DNA of 64,000 nucleotides from Nocardioides sp. Root190 (GTDB lineage: Bacteria > Actinomycetota > Actinomycetes > Propionibacteriales > Nocardioidaceae), in the NCBI RefSeq assembly GCF_001428565.1, contig NZ_LMIA01000013.1:9029-73028 (forward strand), given 5' to 3'. The notes under the pieces were generated by a model. That model saw nothing but the letters and a program-made list of their open reading frames with translations. It did no database searches and was not told where the DNA came from. A program made the translations under genes and the position numbers. Positions 9,438 to 17,161 of the stretch are shown here, one piece after another; the stretch's first letter is position 1; the number at the start of each line of letters is the position of its first letter.

Positions 9438-10993
9438 TGGAGTTCTCCGATCACGGCGGCGACGGCGGCGGTGACCGCGCGGCTGAGGACGAGCTGGTGG
9501 GCGGATTCGATCTCGGGGGCGAGGAAGCGATCGGTGCCGGGACCGCCGACGCCGGCGTCGCGCAGCAGCGCCACGACCGCGCCGGTGGCCGGGCTGGGGA
9601 CCAGCGGGGCCCGGAGGTTCAGGCCGCGGGCCGCGGTCATCAGCTCGATGGCGAGCACCCGGCGCAGGCCGTCGATCGACCGACGCAGCTTGCGGGCCGA
9701 GGACCAGCCCATCGAGACGTGGTCCTCCTGCATGGCGCTGGACGGGATCGAGTCGACGCTGGCGGGAGCGGCGAGCCGCTTGAGCTCGGAGACGACGGCG
9801 GCCTGGGTGTACTGCGCGATCATCAGGCCGGAGTCGACACCGGGATCGTCGGCGAGGAACGGCGGCAGGCCGTGGTTGCGGGCCTGGTCGAGGAAGCGGT
9901 CCGTACGACGCTCGGCGATCGAGGCGACGTCGGCCGCGACGATCGCGAGGAAGTCCAGGACGTAGGCCACCGGTGCGCCGTGGAAATTGCCGTTGCTCTC
10001 GAGTCGGCCCGACTCGGGCAGCACCACCGGGTTGTCGACGGCGGAGGCCAGCTCGCGCGACGCCACGGTCGCGGCGTGGGCGACAGTGTCGCGCGCGGCG
10101 CCGTGCACCTGGGGTGAGCACCGCAGGGAGTAGGCGTCCTGGACGCGGTGGCACTGTGTCTCACTTCCGGGGGAGCCGCGGTGCGAGGCCACGACACCGG
10201 AGTCGCGCAGCAGCGCGGTCAGGTTGGCAGCCGACAGCGCCTGGCCCGGGTGTGGCCGGATCGCCTGGAGCTCGGGCGCGAACACCCGATCGGTACCGAG
10301 CTGTCCCTCGACCGACATGGCGGCGGAGATGTCGGCGACCTGCAGCAGGTCGGTCAGGTCGTGGATCGCGAGCACCAGCATGCCGAGCATCCCGTCGGTG
10401 CCGTTGATCAGCGCGAGTCCCTCCTTCTCCTGCAGCTGGATCGGCTCCAGGCCGGCCGCCGCGAGGGCACTCGCGGCGTCGGTGAGCCCACCGTCGGCCG
10501 TCCGGACCGGCCCCTCGCCCATCAGCGCCAGCGCGCAGTGGGCCAGCGGGGCGAGGTCGCCGGAACAGCCGAGCGAGCCGTACTCGTGGACGACCGGGGT
10601 GATCTGGTGCGTCAGCAGCGCTGCGATGAGCTGCGCGGTCTCGCGGCGTACGCCGGTGTGGCCGGTCGCCAGCGTCGAGAGCCGCAGCAGCATGAGCGCC
10701 CGGACCACCTCGCGCTCGACCTCGGGTCCGCTGCCGGCGGCGTGCGAGCGCACCAGGGATCGTTGCAGCTGGGCACGGAGCTCGGGCGCGATGTGGCGCG
10801 TGGCCAGGGCACCGAACCCGGTCGAGACGCCGTACGCCGGCGTGGGTGACGCCGCGAGCTCGTCGACCACGGCTCGCGCCCGGTCGATCGCCGCCAGCGC
10901 CTCCGCGCCCACCTCGACGCTGGCACCCTCTCGCGCCACGGCCACCACGTCCTCGAACGACACCGGTCCGGTCCCGACGATCACTGTCTGCAT
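9434..10993 (-). CDS. hutH: Histidine ammonia-lyase HutH
   Basis: A 519-residue lyase that removes ammonia from L-histidine to give urocanate, using an electrophilic MIO group made from three of its own residues. The MIO tripeptide is Cys143-Ser144-Gly145 ([12 protein letters not shown]) instead of the usual Ala-Ser-Gly; the Cys codon is TGT at 10567-10565. Other signatures are [20 protein letters not shown] and SMGWSSARK. The ATG at 10993 gives the normal N-terminus. It is the promoter-proximal gene of hutHU-M20-hutFI and is divergent from an IclR regulator. Confidence 0.96.
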   Translation of the reverse strand: MQTVIVGTGPVSFEDVVAVAREGASVEVGAEALAAIDRARAVVDELAASPTPAYGVSTGFGALATRHIAPELRAQLQRSLVRSHAAGSGPEVEREVVRALMLLRLSTLATGHTGVRRETAQLIAALLTHQITPVVHEYGSLGCSGDLAPLAHCALALMGEGPVRTADGGLTDAASALAAAGLEPIQLQEKEGLALINGTDGMLGMLVLAIHDLTDLLQVADISAAMSVEGQLGTDRVFAPELQAIRPHPGQALSAANLTALLRDSGVVASHRGSPGSETQCHRVQDAYSLRCSPQVHGAARDTVAHAATVASRELASAVDNPVVLPESGRLESNGNFHGAPVAYVLDFLAIVAADVASIAERRTDRFLDQARNHGLPPFLADDPGVDSGLMIAQYTQAAVVSELKRLAAPASVDSIPSSAMQEDHVSMGWSSARKLRRSIDGLRRVLAIELMTAARGLNLRAPLVPSPATGAVVALLRDAGVGGPGTDRFLAPEIESAHQLVLSRAVTAAVAAVIGELQ

Positions 10994-11014
10994 GAGTCGA
11001 TTCCACCGCGGACG

Positions 11015-11064
11015 ACTGGCGCGCGCCAGTGTGTCGCGCGATGATGTGTCTCGTATCCGAGACA
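11015..11064. promoter_or_regulatory. Two palindromes between hutH and the IclR gene (candidate hut operators)
   Basis: A 16-bp perfect palindrome (ACTGGCGCGCGCCAGT) occupies 11015-11030. A second palindrome, TGTCTCG-TATC-CGAGACA, occupies 11047-11064. Both lie in the 80-bp gap between the divergent hutH and IclR-type genes. IclR proteins commonly bind palindromes in such gaps, so these are the best candidates for regulator or autoregulator sites. Confidence 0.6.
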
Positions 11065-11073
11065 GGAGCAGAC

Positions 11074-11832
11074 GTGGCACAGGTACCGGCGGCGACGAGG
11101 ACACTGCGCGTCCTCAGGTTCCTCGCGACCCAGCCGGAACCGGTGCCCGGCGACCGGATCGCGCGCGAGCTCGGGATCCCCCGCTCCACGACCTACCACC
11201 TGCTGCAGACGATGGCGGACGAGGGTTTCGTGGTGCACCTCGCCGACGATCATGCCTGGGGCCTGGGCGTCGCGGCCTTCGAGGTCGGCAGCGGCTATGC
11301 CCGCCAGGCGCCCCTGCAGCGGATCGCCCGGCGTCCGCTGGCCACGCTGGTCGACCGGACCGGGCACAGTGCCCACCTGGCCGTCCCCCACGGTCGCGAC
11401 GTGCTCTACGTCGTCGAGGAGCGGGCACCGGGTCGCCCACCGCTGGTGACCGACGTCGGCGTACGACTCCCGTCCCACCTCACCGCGAGCGGGCGCGCGA
11501 TCCTCGCCCACCTGCCGGCCAACCAGGTGCGGGCGCTCTATCCGGACCGGTCCGCCTTCGTCGACCGCACCGGTCTCGGACCGGGTTCACCGACCGCGTT
11601 GCGCTCGGTGCTGGCCGAGACCCGCCGGCGCGGACACGCGATCGAGGACGGCGAGGTCTCCCCCGGAACCGCCAGCGTCGCAGCGGCCGTGCTGGACCAC
11701 AACGCACTGCCGGTCGCCGGTGTCGCGATCACCTACCCAGTCGACGAGCGCACGCCCGTCGACCGCGATGCGCTCGCCGTTGCGGTCACGGCGACCGCGG
11801 CGGCCCTCACCCGCCGCCTGCACGGCCGCTGA
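11074..11832 (+). CDS. IclR-family regulator, likely of the hut operon
   Basis: A 252-residue IclR-type regulator: an N-terminal winged helix (about residues 5-60, RIARELGIPRSTTYHLLQTM) and a C-terminal effector domain with LTASGRAILAHL. The GTG at 11074 was chosen because AGGAG at 11064-11068 lies 5 nt before it; the ATGs at 11041 and 11044 have no such site and fall before the second palindrome. It is divergent from hutH, so it probably responds to a histidine-pathway intermediate. Whether it represses or activates is unknown. Confidence 0.85.
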   Translation: MAQVPAATRTLRVLRFLATQPEPVPGDRIARELGIPRSTTYHLLQTMADEGFVVHLADDHAWGLGVAAFEVGSGYARQAPLQRIARRPLATLVDRTGHSAHLAVPHGRDVLYVVEERAPGRPPLVTDVGVRLPSHLTASGRAILAHLPANQVRALYPDRSAFVDRTGLGPGSPTALRSVLAETRRRGHAIEDGEVSPGTASVAAAVLDHNALPVAGVAITYPVDERTPVDRDALAVAVTATAAALTRRLHGR

Positions 11833-11850
11833 CCTCGCGCCCCGTTGTCG

Positions 11851-11911
11851 GTAGTCCCGGGTCAAAAGCACCGGATCGGACCGATCGAGGGTGCTTTTGA
11901 CCCGGGACTAC
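11851..11911. terminator. 22-bp perfect inverted repeat between convergent genes
   Basis: Arms 11851-11872 and 11890-11911 are exact reverse complements over 22 bp, around a 17-nt loop that can itself pair (ATCGG/CCGAT). Each arm carries GTAGTCCCGGG and AAAAGCACC. The element sits between the ends of the IclR gene and the DNA methyltransferase and would work as a bidirectional terminator. Its length and perfection are more than termination needs. Confidence 0.7.
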
Positions 11912-11922
11912 CGCGCGCGGGA

Positions 11923-13404
11923 CTACCGCGGCCGACGAACCCGGTCCCACCACCAGTCGAAGCAGTCAGGGTGCGTCCCCGCCTCCCCCGCCCTCGTGTA
12001 CGCCGCCGCCATCACCCGCCCGACCTCGCCGAGCAGCTCGACCCGGGCGTCACCCTCGGCCGCCTGCGCGCGACGGGCCAGGTCGGCGCCGACTGCCCAC
12101 GCGCTGCGGTCGGCGGGGAGCGGGAGGGCGGCGAACTGTCGGGCGCTGACCTTGACCGAGCCGGGCGACAACCCGGTGCCGAGGTAGCGCGCTGCTGCGT
12201 GTGCGACGACCGGCGGGGCGAGGGTGAGGGCGAGCAGGCGCCACACGTCGGCCGGGTCGTGCGGGGCGACGCTGAGGACGGGCACCGACGGGAGCCAGGC
12301 GCCGGCCTCGTCGGCCACGGCCTCGATCACCCGGCCCTGTCCGGCGACGAGCAGCTTGGGCACCAGCCGCGCATCGGCCCATCCGGCGAGTCGGCCGTCG
12401 GCGCGCAGCGCGTCGAGGTCGACCGACGGGGCGTCGTACCCACGGCGCGCGAAGCGGGTGGCGGTGCGCCCCCAGCGGAGCTCAGCGGGATCGATCAGGC
12501 CACTGGTGACGAGGGGCGTGCCGCCCGGGAGACCGTCGCGGACGAAGGGTTCGAGTCCGTAGTACTGGTCACGGAAGTCGGCCGTGCACGTGGCGAGGTC
12601 GCCGACCTGTCCGTGCGTCACGGGCAGGGACACCGCAGGGATGTCGAAGGTCGGCGCCGCCAGCGCACCCCAGGCGTCCGGGTCCGAGCCGTCCGGGCCC
12701 GAACCCCCTGCGCCGATCCGCACCACCGGCACGCACGTGAGCACCGGGGTCCCGTCGAAGACCGGCGTCCGGGAGCACCAGAAGTCGGTGATCGACCCCG
12801 CAGCGGCGACGGCGGAGCGGACGGGTCCGGCGTCGCGGGCGGCGAGGACCGAGAGCGGCTGGACGAGCGCGACGACTCCCCCGGCCCCGACGAGGTCGAG
12901 GGCACGGTGGAGGAACACCGCACTGGTGTCGGTGTAGGCGCCCAGCCCACGGCGGCGTGGTTCCGACTGTCCCGACGTACGGCGGCGCAGCTGGCCCAGG
13001 AACGGCGGGTTGCCCACGACGGCGTCGAACCTGCGCCCCGCCCAGACCTCGAGGCCGTCGCCGACGACGACCTGTCGGGCGATGTCGGCTGTCGGGACGG
13101 ACGGGTCCTCGGCGGCGAGCCGCTCACGGGCGATCCGCACCGCCTCCGGGTCGAGGTCGGAGCCGTGAACCGCCCGGACACCGACCCGACGTGCGGCGGC
13201 GACCAGGAAGTGACCGGTCCCGCACGCGGGGTCGAGCACGCTGGCCGCCGAACCGGCGGTCAACGCCCGGTCCAGGATCCAGTCGACGAGGTCGGGCGGG
13301 GTGTAGAACGCGCCGCGGCGACGGCGCTCGTCCGGTCGGTCGACGGAGAGCTCCTGCTCGTAGGCGGAGGCGAGGTCCGCCGTCCGCTCCCGCTCCTCCG
13401 ACAC
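11923..13404 (-). CDS. N6-adenine DNA methyltransferase, no partner nuclease nearby
   Basis: A 493-residue gamma-type N6-adenine DNA methyltransferase of the Eco57I/TaqI-like group. The S-adenosylmethionine motif DPACGTGHF is at residues 58-66, preceded by GAFYTPPDLVDWIL; the catalytic NPPF is at 132-135. The C-terminal half (about 250-480) would hold the target-recognition part. No restriction endonuclease or specificity subunit lies alongside. The GTG at 13404 follows TAGTGT by 6 nt, so translation is probably leaderless. The gene ends in a stretch that repeats the sequence of the adjoining hairpin arm. It could be an orphan epigenetic methyltransferase or a remnant of a defence system. Confidence 0.8.
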   Translation of the reverse strand: MSEERERTADLASAYEQELSVDRPDERRRRGAFYTPPDLVDWILDRALTAGSAASVLDPACGTGHFLVAAARRVGVRAVHGSDLDPEAVRIARERLAAEDPSVPTADIARQVVVGDGLEVWAGRRFDAVVGNPPFLGQLRRRTSGQSEPRRRGLGAYTDTSAVFLHRALDLVGAGGVVALVQPLSVLAARDAGPVRSAVAAAGSITDFWCSRTPVFDGTPVLTCVPVVRIGAGGSGPDGSDPDAWGALAAPTFDIPAVSLPVTHGQVGDLATCTADFRDQYYGLEPFVRDGLPGGTPLVTSGLIDPAELRWGRTATRFARRGYDAPSVDLDALRADGRLAGWADARLVPKLLVAGQGRVIEAVADEAGAWLPSVPVLSVAPHDPADVWRLLALTLAPPVVAHAAARYLGTGLSPGSVKVSARQFAALPLPADRSAWAVGADLARRAQAAEGDARVELLGEVGRVMAAAYTRAGEAGTHPDCFDWWWDRVRRPR

Positions 13405-13408
13405 ACCC

Positions 13409-13422
13409 CGACACTAGTGTCG
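13409..13422 (-). promoter_or_regulatory. Palindrome over the -10 of the methyltransferase gene
   Basis: CGACACTAGTGTCG is a perfect 14-bp palindrome. Read on the minus strand it contains TAGTGT, a TANNNT -10, ending 6 nt before the GTG start at 13404. A regulator bound here, perhaps the methyltransferase itself, would block the promoter. Confidence 0.5.
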
Positions 13423-13445
13423 AAGCCAGTGACCTTGCCCGACCC

Positions 13446-13470
13446 TGTTATAGTCATCTTGACTACAACA
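13446..13470. promoter_or_regulatory. NrtR-type operator overlapping the pncB-pncA promoter
   Basis: TGTTATAGTCA (13446-13456) and TGACTACAACA (13460-13470) form an inverted repeat with 10 of 11 positions matching around TCT. The left arm contains TATAGT (13449-13454), a fitting -10, and a GAGGAG ribosome site follows at 13473-13478. NrtR proteins bind AT-rich palindromes in front of NAD-salvage genes, and an nrtR gene ends this operon, so autoregulation of the unit is likely. The site also lies 42 bp upstream of the divergent methyltransferase. Confidence 0.75.
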
Positions 13471-13485
13471 TCGAGGAGCACCGCG

Positions 13486-15402
13486 ATGGACCGCACCGGA
13501 CTGCTGACCGACCGCTACGAGCTGACCATGCTCGACTCCTTCGTCCGGGACGGCAGTGCCGGGCGACCTGCGGTCTTCGAAGCCTTCGCCCGCCGCCTCC
13601 CCGAGGGACGCCGCTACGGCATGCTCGCCGGCCTGGGCCGACTGCTGTCGGGCATCGAGAACTTCACCTTCGACGCCGACGAGGTCGCCTGGCTCCAGGA
13701 ACAGGGAGTGATCGGCGACGCCACCGCCGCCTACCTGCGGGACTTCCGCTTCCGCGGCGACATCGACGGCTACCGCGAGGGCGACCTCTACTTCCCGGGC
13801 AGTCCGGTCCTCACCGTGACGGGCACCCTGGGCGAGGGCGTCGTCCTCGAGACGCTCGTGCTGAGCATCCTCAACCACGACACCGCCATCGCGAGCGCGG
13901 CCGCCCGCATGGTCGACGCCGCGGGCGATCGCCCGATCATCGAGATGGGCGGACGTCGTACCCACGAGGAGGCCGCGGTCGCCACCGCACGGGCCGCCTA
14001 CCTGGCCGGATTCGGCTCGACGAGCAACCTCGCCGCGGGTCGCAGGTTCGGCGTTCCGACCGCCGGCACCGCCGCCCACGCCTTCACCCTCGCCCACGCC
14101 AGCGAGGCCGAGGCGTTCCGCAGCCAGGTCGACGCCCTCGGCGTGGGGACGACGCTGCTGGTCGACACCTACGACATCGAGCAGGGCATCCGCACGGCCG
14201 TCGAGGTCGCCGGCCCCGGGCTCGGTGCGATCCGGATCGACTCGGGCGATCTCGCCGAGGAGGCCCACAAGGCCCGGATCCTGCTCGACGAGCTCGGCGC
14301 GACCGGCACCCGGATCGTGGTGACCAGCGACCTCGACGAGTTCGTCATCGCCGCCCTCGCCGACGCCCCGATCGACGGCTACGGAGTCGGCACCCGGGTC
14401 GCGACCGGCTCGGGCCACCCGACCGCGAGCATGGTCTACAAGCTCGTCGCCATCGCCGACGGCCCCGGCGCGACCCTGCGACCGGTGGCGAAGAAGTCCA
14501 AGGACAAGGCGTCGGTCGGCGGGCGCAAGCACCCGTTCCGCGAGTACGACGCCGCCGGACTCCTCCTCGCCGAGACCTACACCCGCGACGGAGCCAGCAC
14601 CCCCACCGGATCGGCGACGCAGGTCCCACTGGTCCGCGCCGGCGAGGTCGTGCACCGGCCGAGCCTGGCCGAGGTCCGCACCTTCGCCGCCTCCGCGCTC
14701 GCCACCCTGCCCCCCGACGTCCGGGGCGTCGCCGCCGGACCGGCCCACCTCAGCGCCACCCCCTTCGAGGACCCCGCTGCTCTCGCACAGCCCGCCCCAG
14801 GAAAGGAAGGCACCATGAACGACTCCACCCGCGCACTCATCGTCGTCGACGTGCAGAACGACTTCGTCGAAGGCGGATCGCTCGGCGTCGACGGCGGTCG
14901 TGAGGTCGCCGGCCGGATCACCCAGCACCTCCTCGACCACGCGGCGGAGTACGTCGTGGTGGCCGCCTCGCGGGACTGGCACCACTCGGACGACAGCAAC
15001 GGCGGGCACTTCCACCAGCCCGGCGAGGACCCGGACTACGTGACCACCTGGCCGGTCCACTGCGTCCAGGGCCAGCCCGGCTCGGACTACGCACCCGAGC
15101 TCGCGACCGACGCCGTGACCCACCACGTGGTCAAGGGCATGGGCGTCCCGGCGTACTCCGCCTTCGAAGGGGTCACCGACGCCGGCGAGCGACTCGCGGA
15201 CGTGCTCCGCGACGCGGGCGTCAGCCACGTCGACGTCACCGGGATCGCCACCGACCACTGCGTGCGGGCCACCGCCCTCGACGCCCGCGAGGCCGGCTTC
15301 GAGGTACGCCTCCTCGCAGGCCTGCACGCCGGCGTCGCGCCGCAGACCTCGGCCGCGGCCCTCGAGGAGATGGCGAGCGCAGGGGTGGAGGTCCAGCGAT
15401 GA
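13486..15402 (+). CDS. pncB-pncA: Fused nicotinate phosphoribosyltransferase-nicotinamidase
   Basis: One uninterrupted 638-codon frame. Residues 1 to about 430 are nicotinate phosphoribosyltransferase ([11 protein letters not shown] at the N-terminus, [25 protein letters not shown]), which makes nicotinate mononucleotide. Residues 444-638 are an isochorismatase-fold nicotinamidase ([31 protein letters not shown], catalytic Cys in TDHCVRATA), which makes nicotinate from nicotinamide. The modules are joined by an Ala/Pro linker with no stop codon. Inside it, AGGAAAGGAAGG (14799-14810) precedes an in-frame ATG at 14815, so free nicotinamidase may also be made. The 3' end overlaps nrtR by 4 nt. 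Confidence 0.88.
   Translation: MDRTGLLTDRYELTMLDSFVRDGSAGRPAVFEAFARRLPEGRRYGMLAGLGRLLSGIENFTFDADEVAWLQEQGVIGDATAAYLRDFRFRGDIDGYREGDLYFPGSPVLTVTGTLGEGVVLETLVLSILNHDTAIASAAARMVDAAGDRPIIEMGGRRTHEEAAVATARAAYLAGFGSTSNLAAGRRFGVPTAGTAAHAFTLAHASEAEAFRSQVDALGVGTTLLVDTYDIEQGIRTAVEVAGPGLGAIRIDSGDLAEEAHKARILLDELGATGTRIVVTSDLDEFVIAALADAPIDGYGVGTRVATGSGHPTASMVYKLVAIADGPGATLRPVAKKSKDKASVGGRKHPFREYDAAGLLLAETYTRDGASTPTGSATQVPLVRAGEVVHRPSLAEVRTFAASALATLPPDVRGVAAGPAHLSATPFEDPAALAQPAPGKEGTMNDSTRALIVVDVQNDFVEGGSLGVDGGREVAGRITQHLLDHAAEYVVVAASRDWHHSDDSNGGHFHQPGEDPDYVTTWPVHCVQGQPGSDYAPELATDAVTHHVVKGMGVPAYSAFEGVTDAGERLADVLRDAGVSHVDVTGIATDHCVRATALDAREAGFEVRLLAGLHAGVAPQTSAAALEEMASAGVEVQR
14799..14817 (+). promoter_or_regulatory. 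Internal ribosome site and ATG of the nicotinamidase part
   Basis: A strong purine run, AGGAAAGGAAGG, lies 4 nt before an in-frame ATG (14815) exactly where the nicotinamidase domain begins. This looks like the original start of a separate pncA gene whose upstream neighbour has lost its stop codon. Confidence 0.65.
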
Positions 15403-16094
15403 CCACCTGGCCCCCGTTCGCCGTGGCCGTCGACCTGGCCATCTTCACCATCCGTGACGGCGCCCTCGCGGTGCTGCTGGTCGAGCGCGGCGAGGAACCG
15501 TTCGCCGGGTCGTGGGCCCTGCCCGGCGGGTTCGTCGAGCCCGACGAGGACGCTGAGCAGGCCGCCTGGCGCGAGCTGCGCGAGGAGACCGGTGTCGAGC
15601 GCTTCCCCGGCCACCTCGAGCAGCTCCGGACCTACTCCGCCCCCGACCGCGACCCGCGGATGCGTGTCGTCTCGGTCGCCCACGTCGCCCTCGCCCCTGG
15701 CCTGCCCGAACCGCAGGCCGGCACGGACGCCGCCGACGCCCGGTGGTGGGTCGTGGAGGACCTGCTCGACGAGGACGGCCCCACGCTGGCCTTCGACCAC
15801 CGCCAGATCCTGCTCGACGCCCGCGAGCGGGTACGCGCCAAGCTCGAGTACACGACCCTGGCGACCGAGTTCGTCGCCGAGCCGTTCACCCTGCCCGAGC
15901 TGCGCCGCGTGTACGCCGCCGTCTGGGGCGCTCCCCCGGACCTCGGCAACTTCCGCCGCAAGGTGCTCGGCACCGAGGGGTTCGTGGTCGCCACCGACAC
16001 CCACGGCGAGCCGACGGAGAGTGGCGGGCGGCGGGCGCTGCTCTACCGGCGGGGTCCGGCGGGCGTCGTCCAACCGCCGATGGTGCGGGGCTGA
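15399..16094 (+). CDS. nrtR: NrtR, Nudix-type regulator of NAD biosynthesis
   Basis: A 231-residue protein with an N-terminal Nudix domain (about 1-150) and a C-terminal winged helix (about 155-231, [23 protein letters not shown]), the NrtR layout. NrtR senses ADP-ribose or related NAD products and represses NAD salvage genes. The Nudix box at residues 44-66 keeps every catalytic position (G-x5-E-x7-RELREETGV), so hydrolase activity may remain. The ATG at 15399 overlaps the pncB-pncA stop, and a matching operator lies in front of that gene. Confidence 0.88.
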   Translation: MTTWPPFAVAVDLAIFTIRDGALAVLLVERGEEPFAGSWALPGGFVEPDEDAEQAAWRELREETGVERFPGHLEQLRTYSAPDRDPRMRVVSVAHVALAPGLPEPQAGTDAADARWWVVEDLLDEDGPTLAFDHRQILLDARERVRAKLEYTTLATEFVAEPFTLPELRRVYAAVWGAPPDLGNFRRKVLGTEGFVVATDTHGEPTESGGRRALLYRRGPAGVVQPPMVRG

Positions 16095-16097
16095 TCT

Positions 16098-16175
16098 CGC
16101 TTGTAACTAAGGGTTCATGTCGATGTCCACAGGTCACAGCGCCCGGGTAGGTGCTTGGACACGTAGTTACAAGCG
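16098..16175. repeat. 12-bp perfect inverted repeat in the nrtR-arsR gap
   Basis: CGCTTGTAACTA (16098-16109) and TAGTTACAAGCG (16164-16175) are exact complements 54 nt apart, with an inner pair TGTCCA/TGGACA (16124-16129, 16156-16161). It follows nrtR directly and may act as its terminator or be an RNA structure of unknown role. It resembles the other long hairpins of the window in design, not in sequence. Confidence 0.5.
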
Positions 16176-16188
16176 GCGACCGCGTCTG

Positions 16189-16243
16189 CAACCAATTGGT
16201 TGACAAAGGCCGCCGGGAAGCGTTTACTCAACCACATGGTTGA
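16189..16243. promoter_or_regulatory. Promoter with duplicated ArsR-type operators
   Basis: Two copies of CAACCA-N2-TGGTTG lie at 16189-16202 and 16229-16242, centred exactly 40 bp apart (about four helical turns). The first abuts a perfect -35 (TTGACA, 16200-16205). A -10 (TTTACT, 16223-16228) follows after 17 bp. The second operator covers the predicted transcription start and the ATG at 16236. Binding of the ArsR protein encoded here would shut the promoter. Confidence 0.75.
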
Positions 16244-16643
16244 CAACGACGATCGGCTGACGCTGGTCTTCGGGGCGCTCGCCGACCCGACGCGCCGCGA
16301 CATGGTGGCTCGGCTCACCGCCGGCGACGCCACGGTCGGCGAGCTCGCCGCGCCGTACGACGTGTCGCTGCAGGCCGTCTCCAAGCACCTCAAGGTGCTC
16401 GAGGAGGCCGGCCTGGTGAGTCGCAGCCGCGACGCGCAGCGCCGACCGGTCCACCTGGATGCGGAGGTGTTCGACCTGATGACCAAGTGGATCGAGCGTC
16501 ACCGAGCCCGGGTCGAGGAGCGCTACCAGCGCCTCGACCAGGTCCTCGCCCGGCTGCAGGACCAGGACGCCAGCACCTCCCCCAACACCGACACCGACAT
16601 CGACACCGCCGCCGGGGACACCCCCCACGCCGAAGGAGCATGA
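16236..16643 (+). CDS. ArsR/SmtB-family repressor
   Basis: A 135-residue winged-helix repressor: the core at about residues 8-90 (LADPTRRDMVARL, VGELAAPYDVSLQAVSKHLKVLEEAGLV) is of the ArsR type usually paired with SRPBCC genes rather than the metal-sensing type; no Cys metal site is present. The C-terminal 25 residues are a Thr/Asp-rich tail. The ATG at 16236 falls 7 nt after the -10, so the message is probably leaderless. It is co-transcribed with the next two genes and likely autoregulated through the twin operators. Confidence 0.85.
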   Translation: MVDNDDRLTLVFGALADPTRRDMVARLTAGDATVGELAAPYDVSLQAVSKHLKVLEEAGLVSRSRDAQRRPVHLDAEVFDLMTKWIERHRARVEERYQRLDQVLARLQDQDASTSPNTDTDIDTAAGDTPHAEGA

Positions 16644-16645
16644 CG

Positions 16646-17161
16646 ATGGACACCAGCACCACCCACCCCGGCACCACCATCGAGGCCGACCCCGATGTCC
16701 CGACCGTGCGCATCGTGCGCGAGTTCGACGCTCCCCGCGAGCTGGTCTACCGGGCCCACGTGGAGCCCGAGCTGGTCAGGCAGTGGCTGGGCCCGCACTC
16801 CATCGGGATGGACATCGACGTCTGGGACATCCGCACCGGAGGCGAGTACCGCTACACCGCCACCCGCGACGGCGAGGAGGTCGCGCACTTCTACGGCGCC
16901 GTCCACCGCGTCACCGAGAACGAGAGGATCGTGCAGACCTTCGGCTTCGAGGAGATGCCCGACGCGGTCAGCCTCGACACGCTGGTCCTGACCGAGCTGC
17001 CCGGCGGGCGCACGCGCCTCGAGGCGCTCTCGGTCGTCTACGACTTCGAGTCGCGGGCCGGGATGCTCGCCAGCGGCATGGAGGTCGGCGTCAACGAGGG
17101 GTACGACGCCCTCGACACCCTCCTCGCCGAGATGACCGCAGCGCAGGGTGGGACCGAGTGA
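16646..17161 (+). CDS. SRPBCC/AHSA1-like protein
   Basis: A 171-residue START/SRPBCC-fold protein of the activator-of-Hsp90-ATPase-homologue-1 type (REFDAPRELVYRAHVEPELVRQWLGP, GGEYRYTA), a fold that encloses a hydrophobic ligand pocket. The ligand is unknown. The ATG at 16646 has AAGGAG at 16633-16638 with 7-nt spacing; the ATG at 16640, which overlaps the arsR stop, is only 1 nt from that site. ArsR-SRPBCC pairs are common in actinobacteria, and the two proteins are presumed to share a ligand or stress signal. Confidence 0.82.
   Translation: MDTSTTHPGTTIEADPDVPTVRIVREFDAPRELVYRAHVEPELVRQWLGPHSIGMDIDVWDIRTGGEYRYTATRDGEEVAHFYGAVHRVTENERIVQTFGFEEMPDAVSLDTLVLTELPGGRTRLEALSVVYDFESRAGMLASGMEVGVNEGYDALDTLLAEMTAAQGGTE

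Noticed and set aside
12545-12560. GGTTCGAGTCC, like a tRNA T-arm
   Set aside because: It lies inside the methyltransferase coding sequence, with no acceptor, D or anticodon arms around it.
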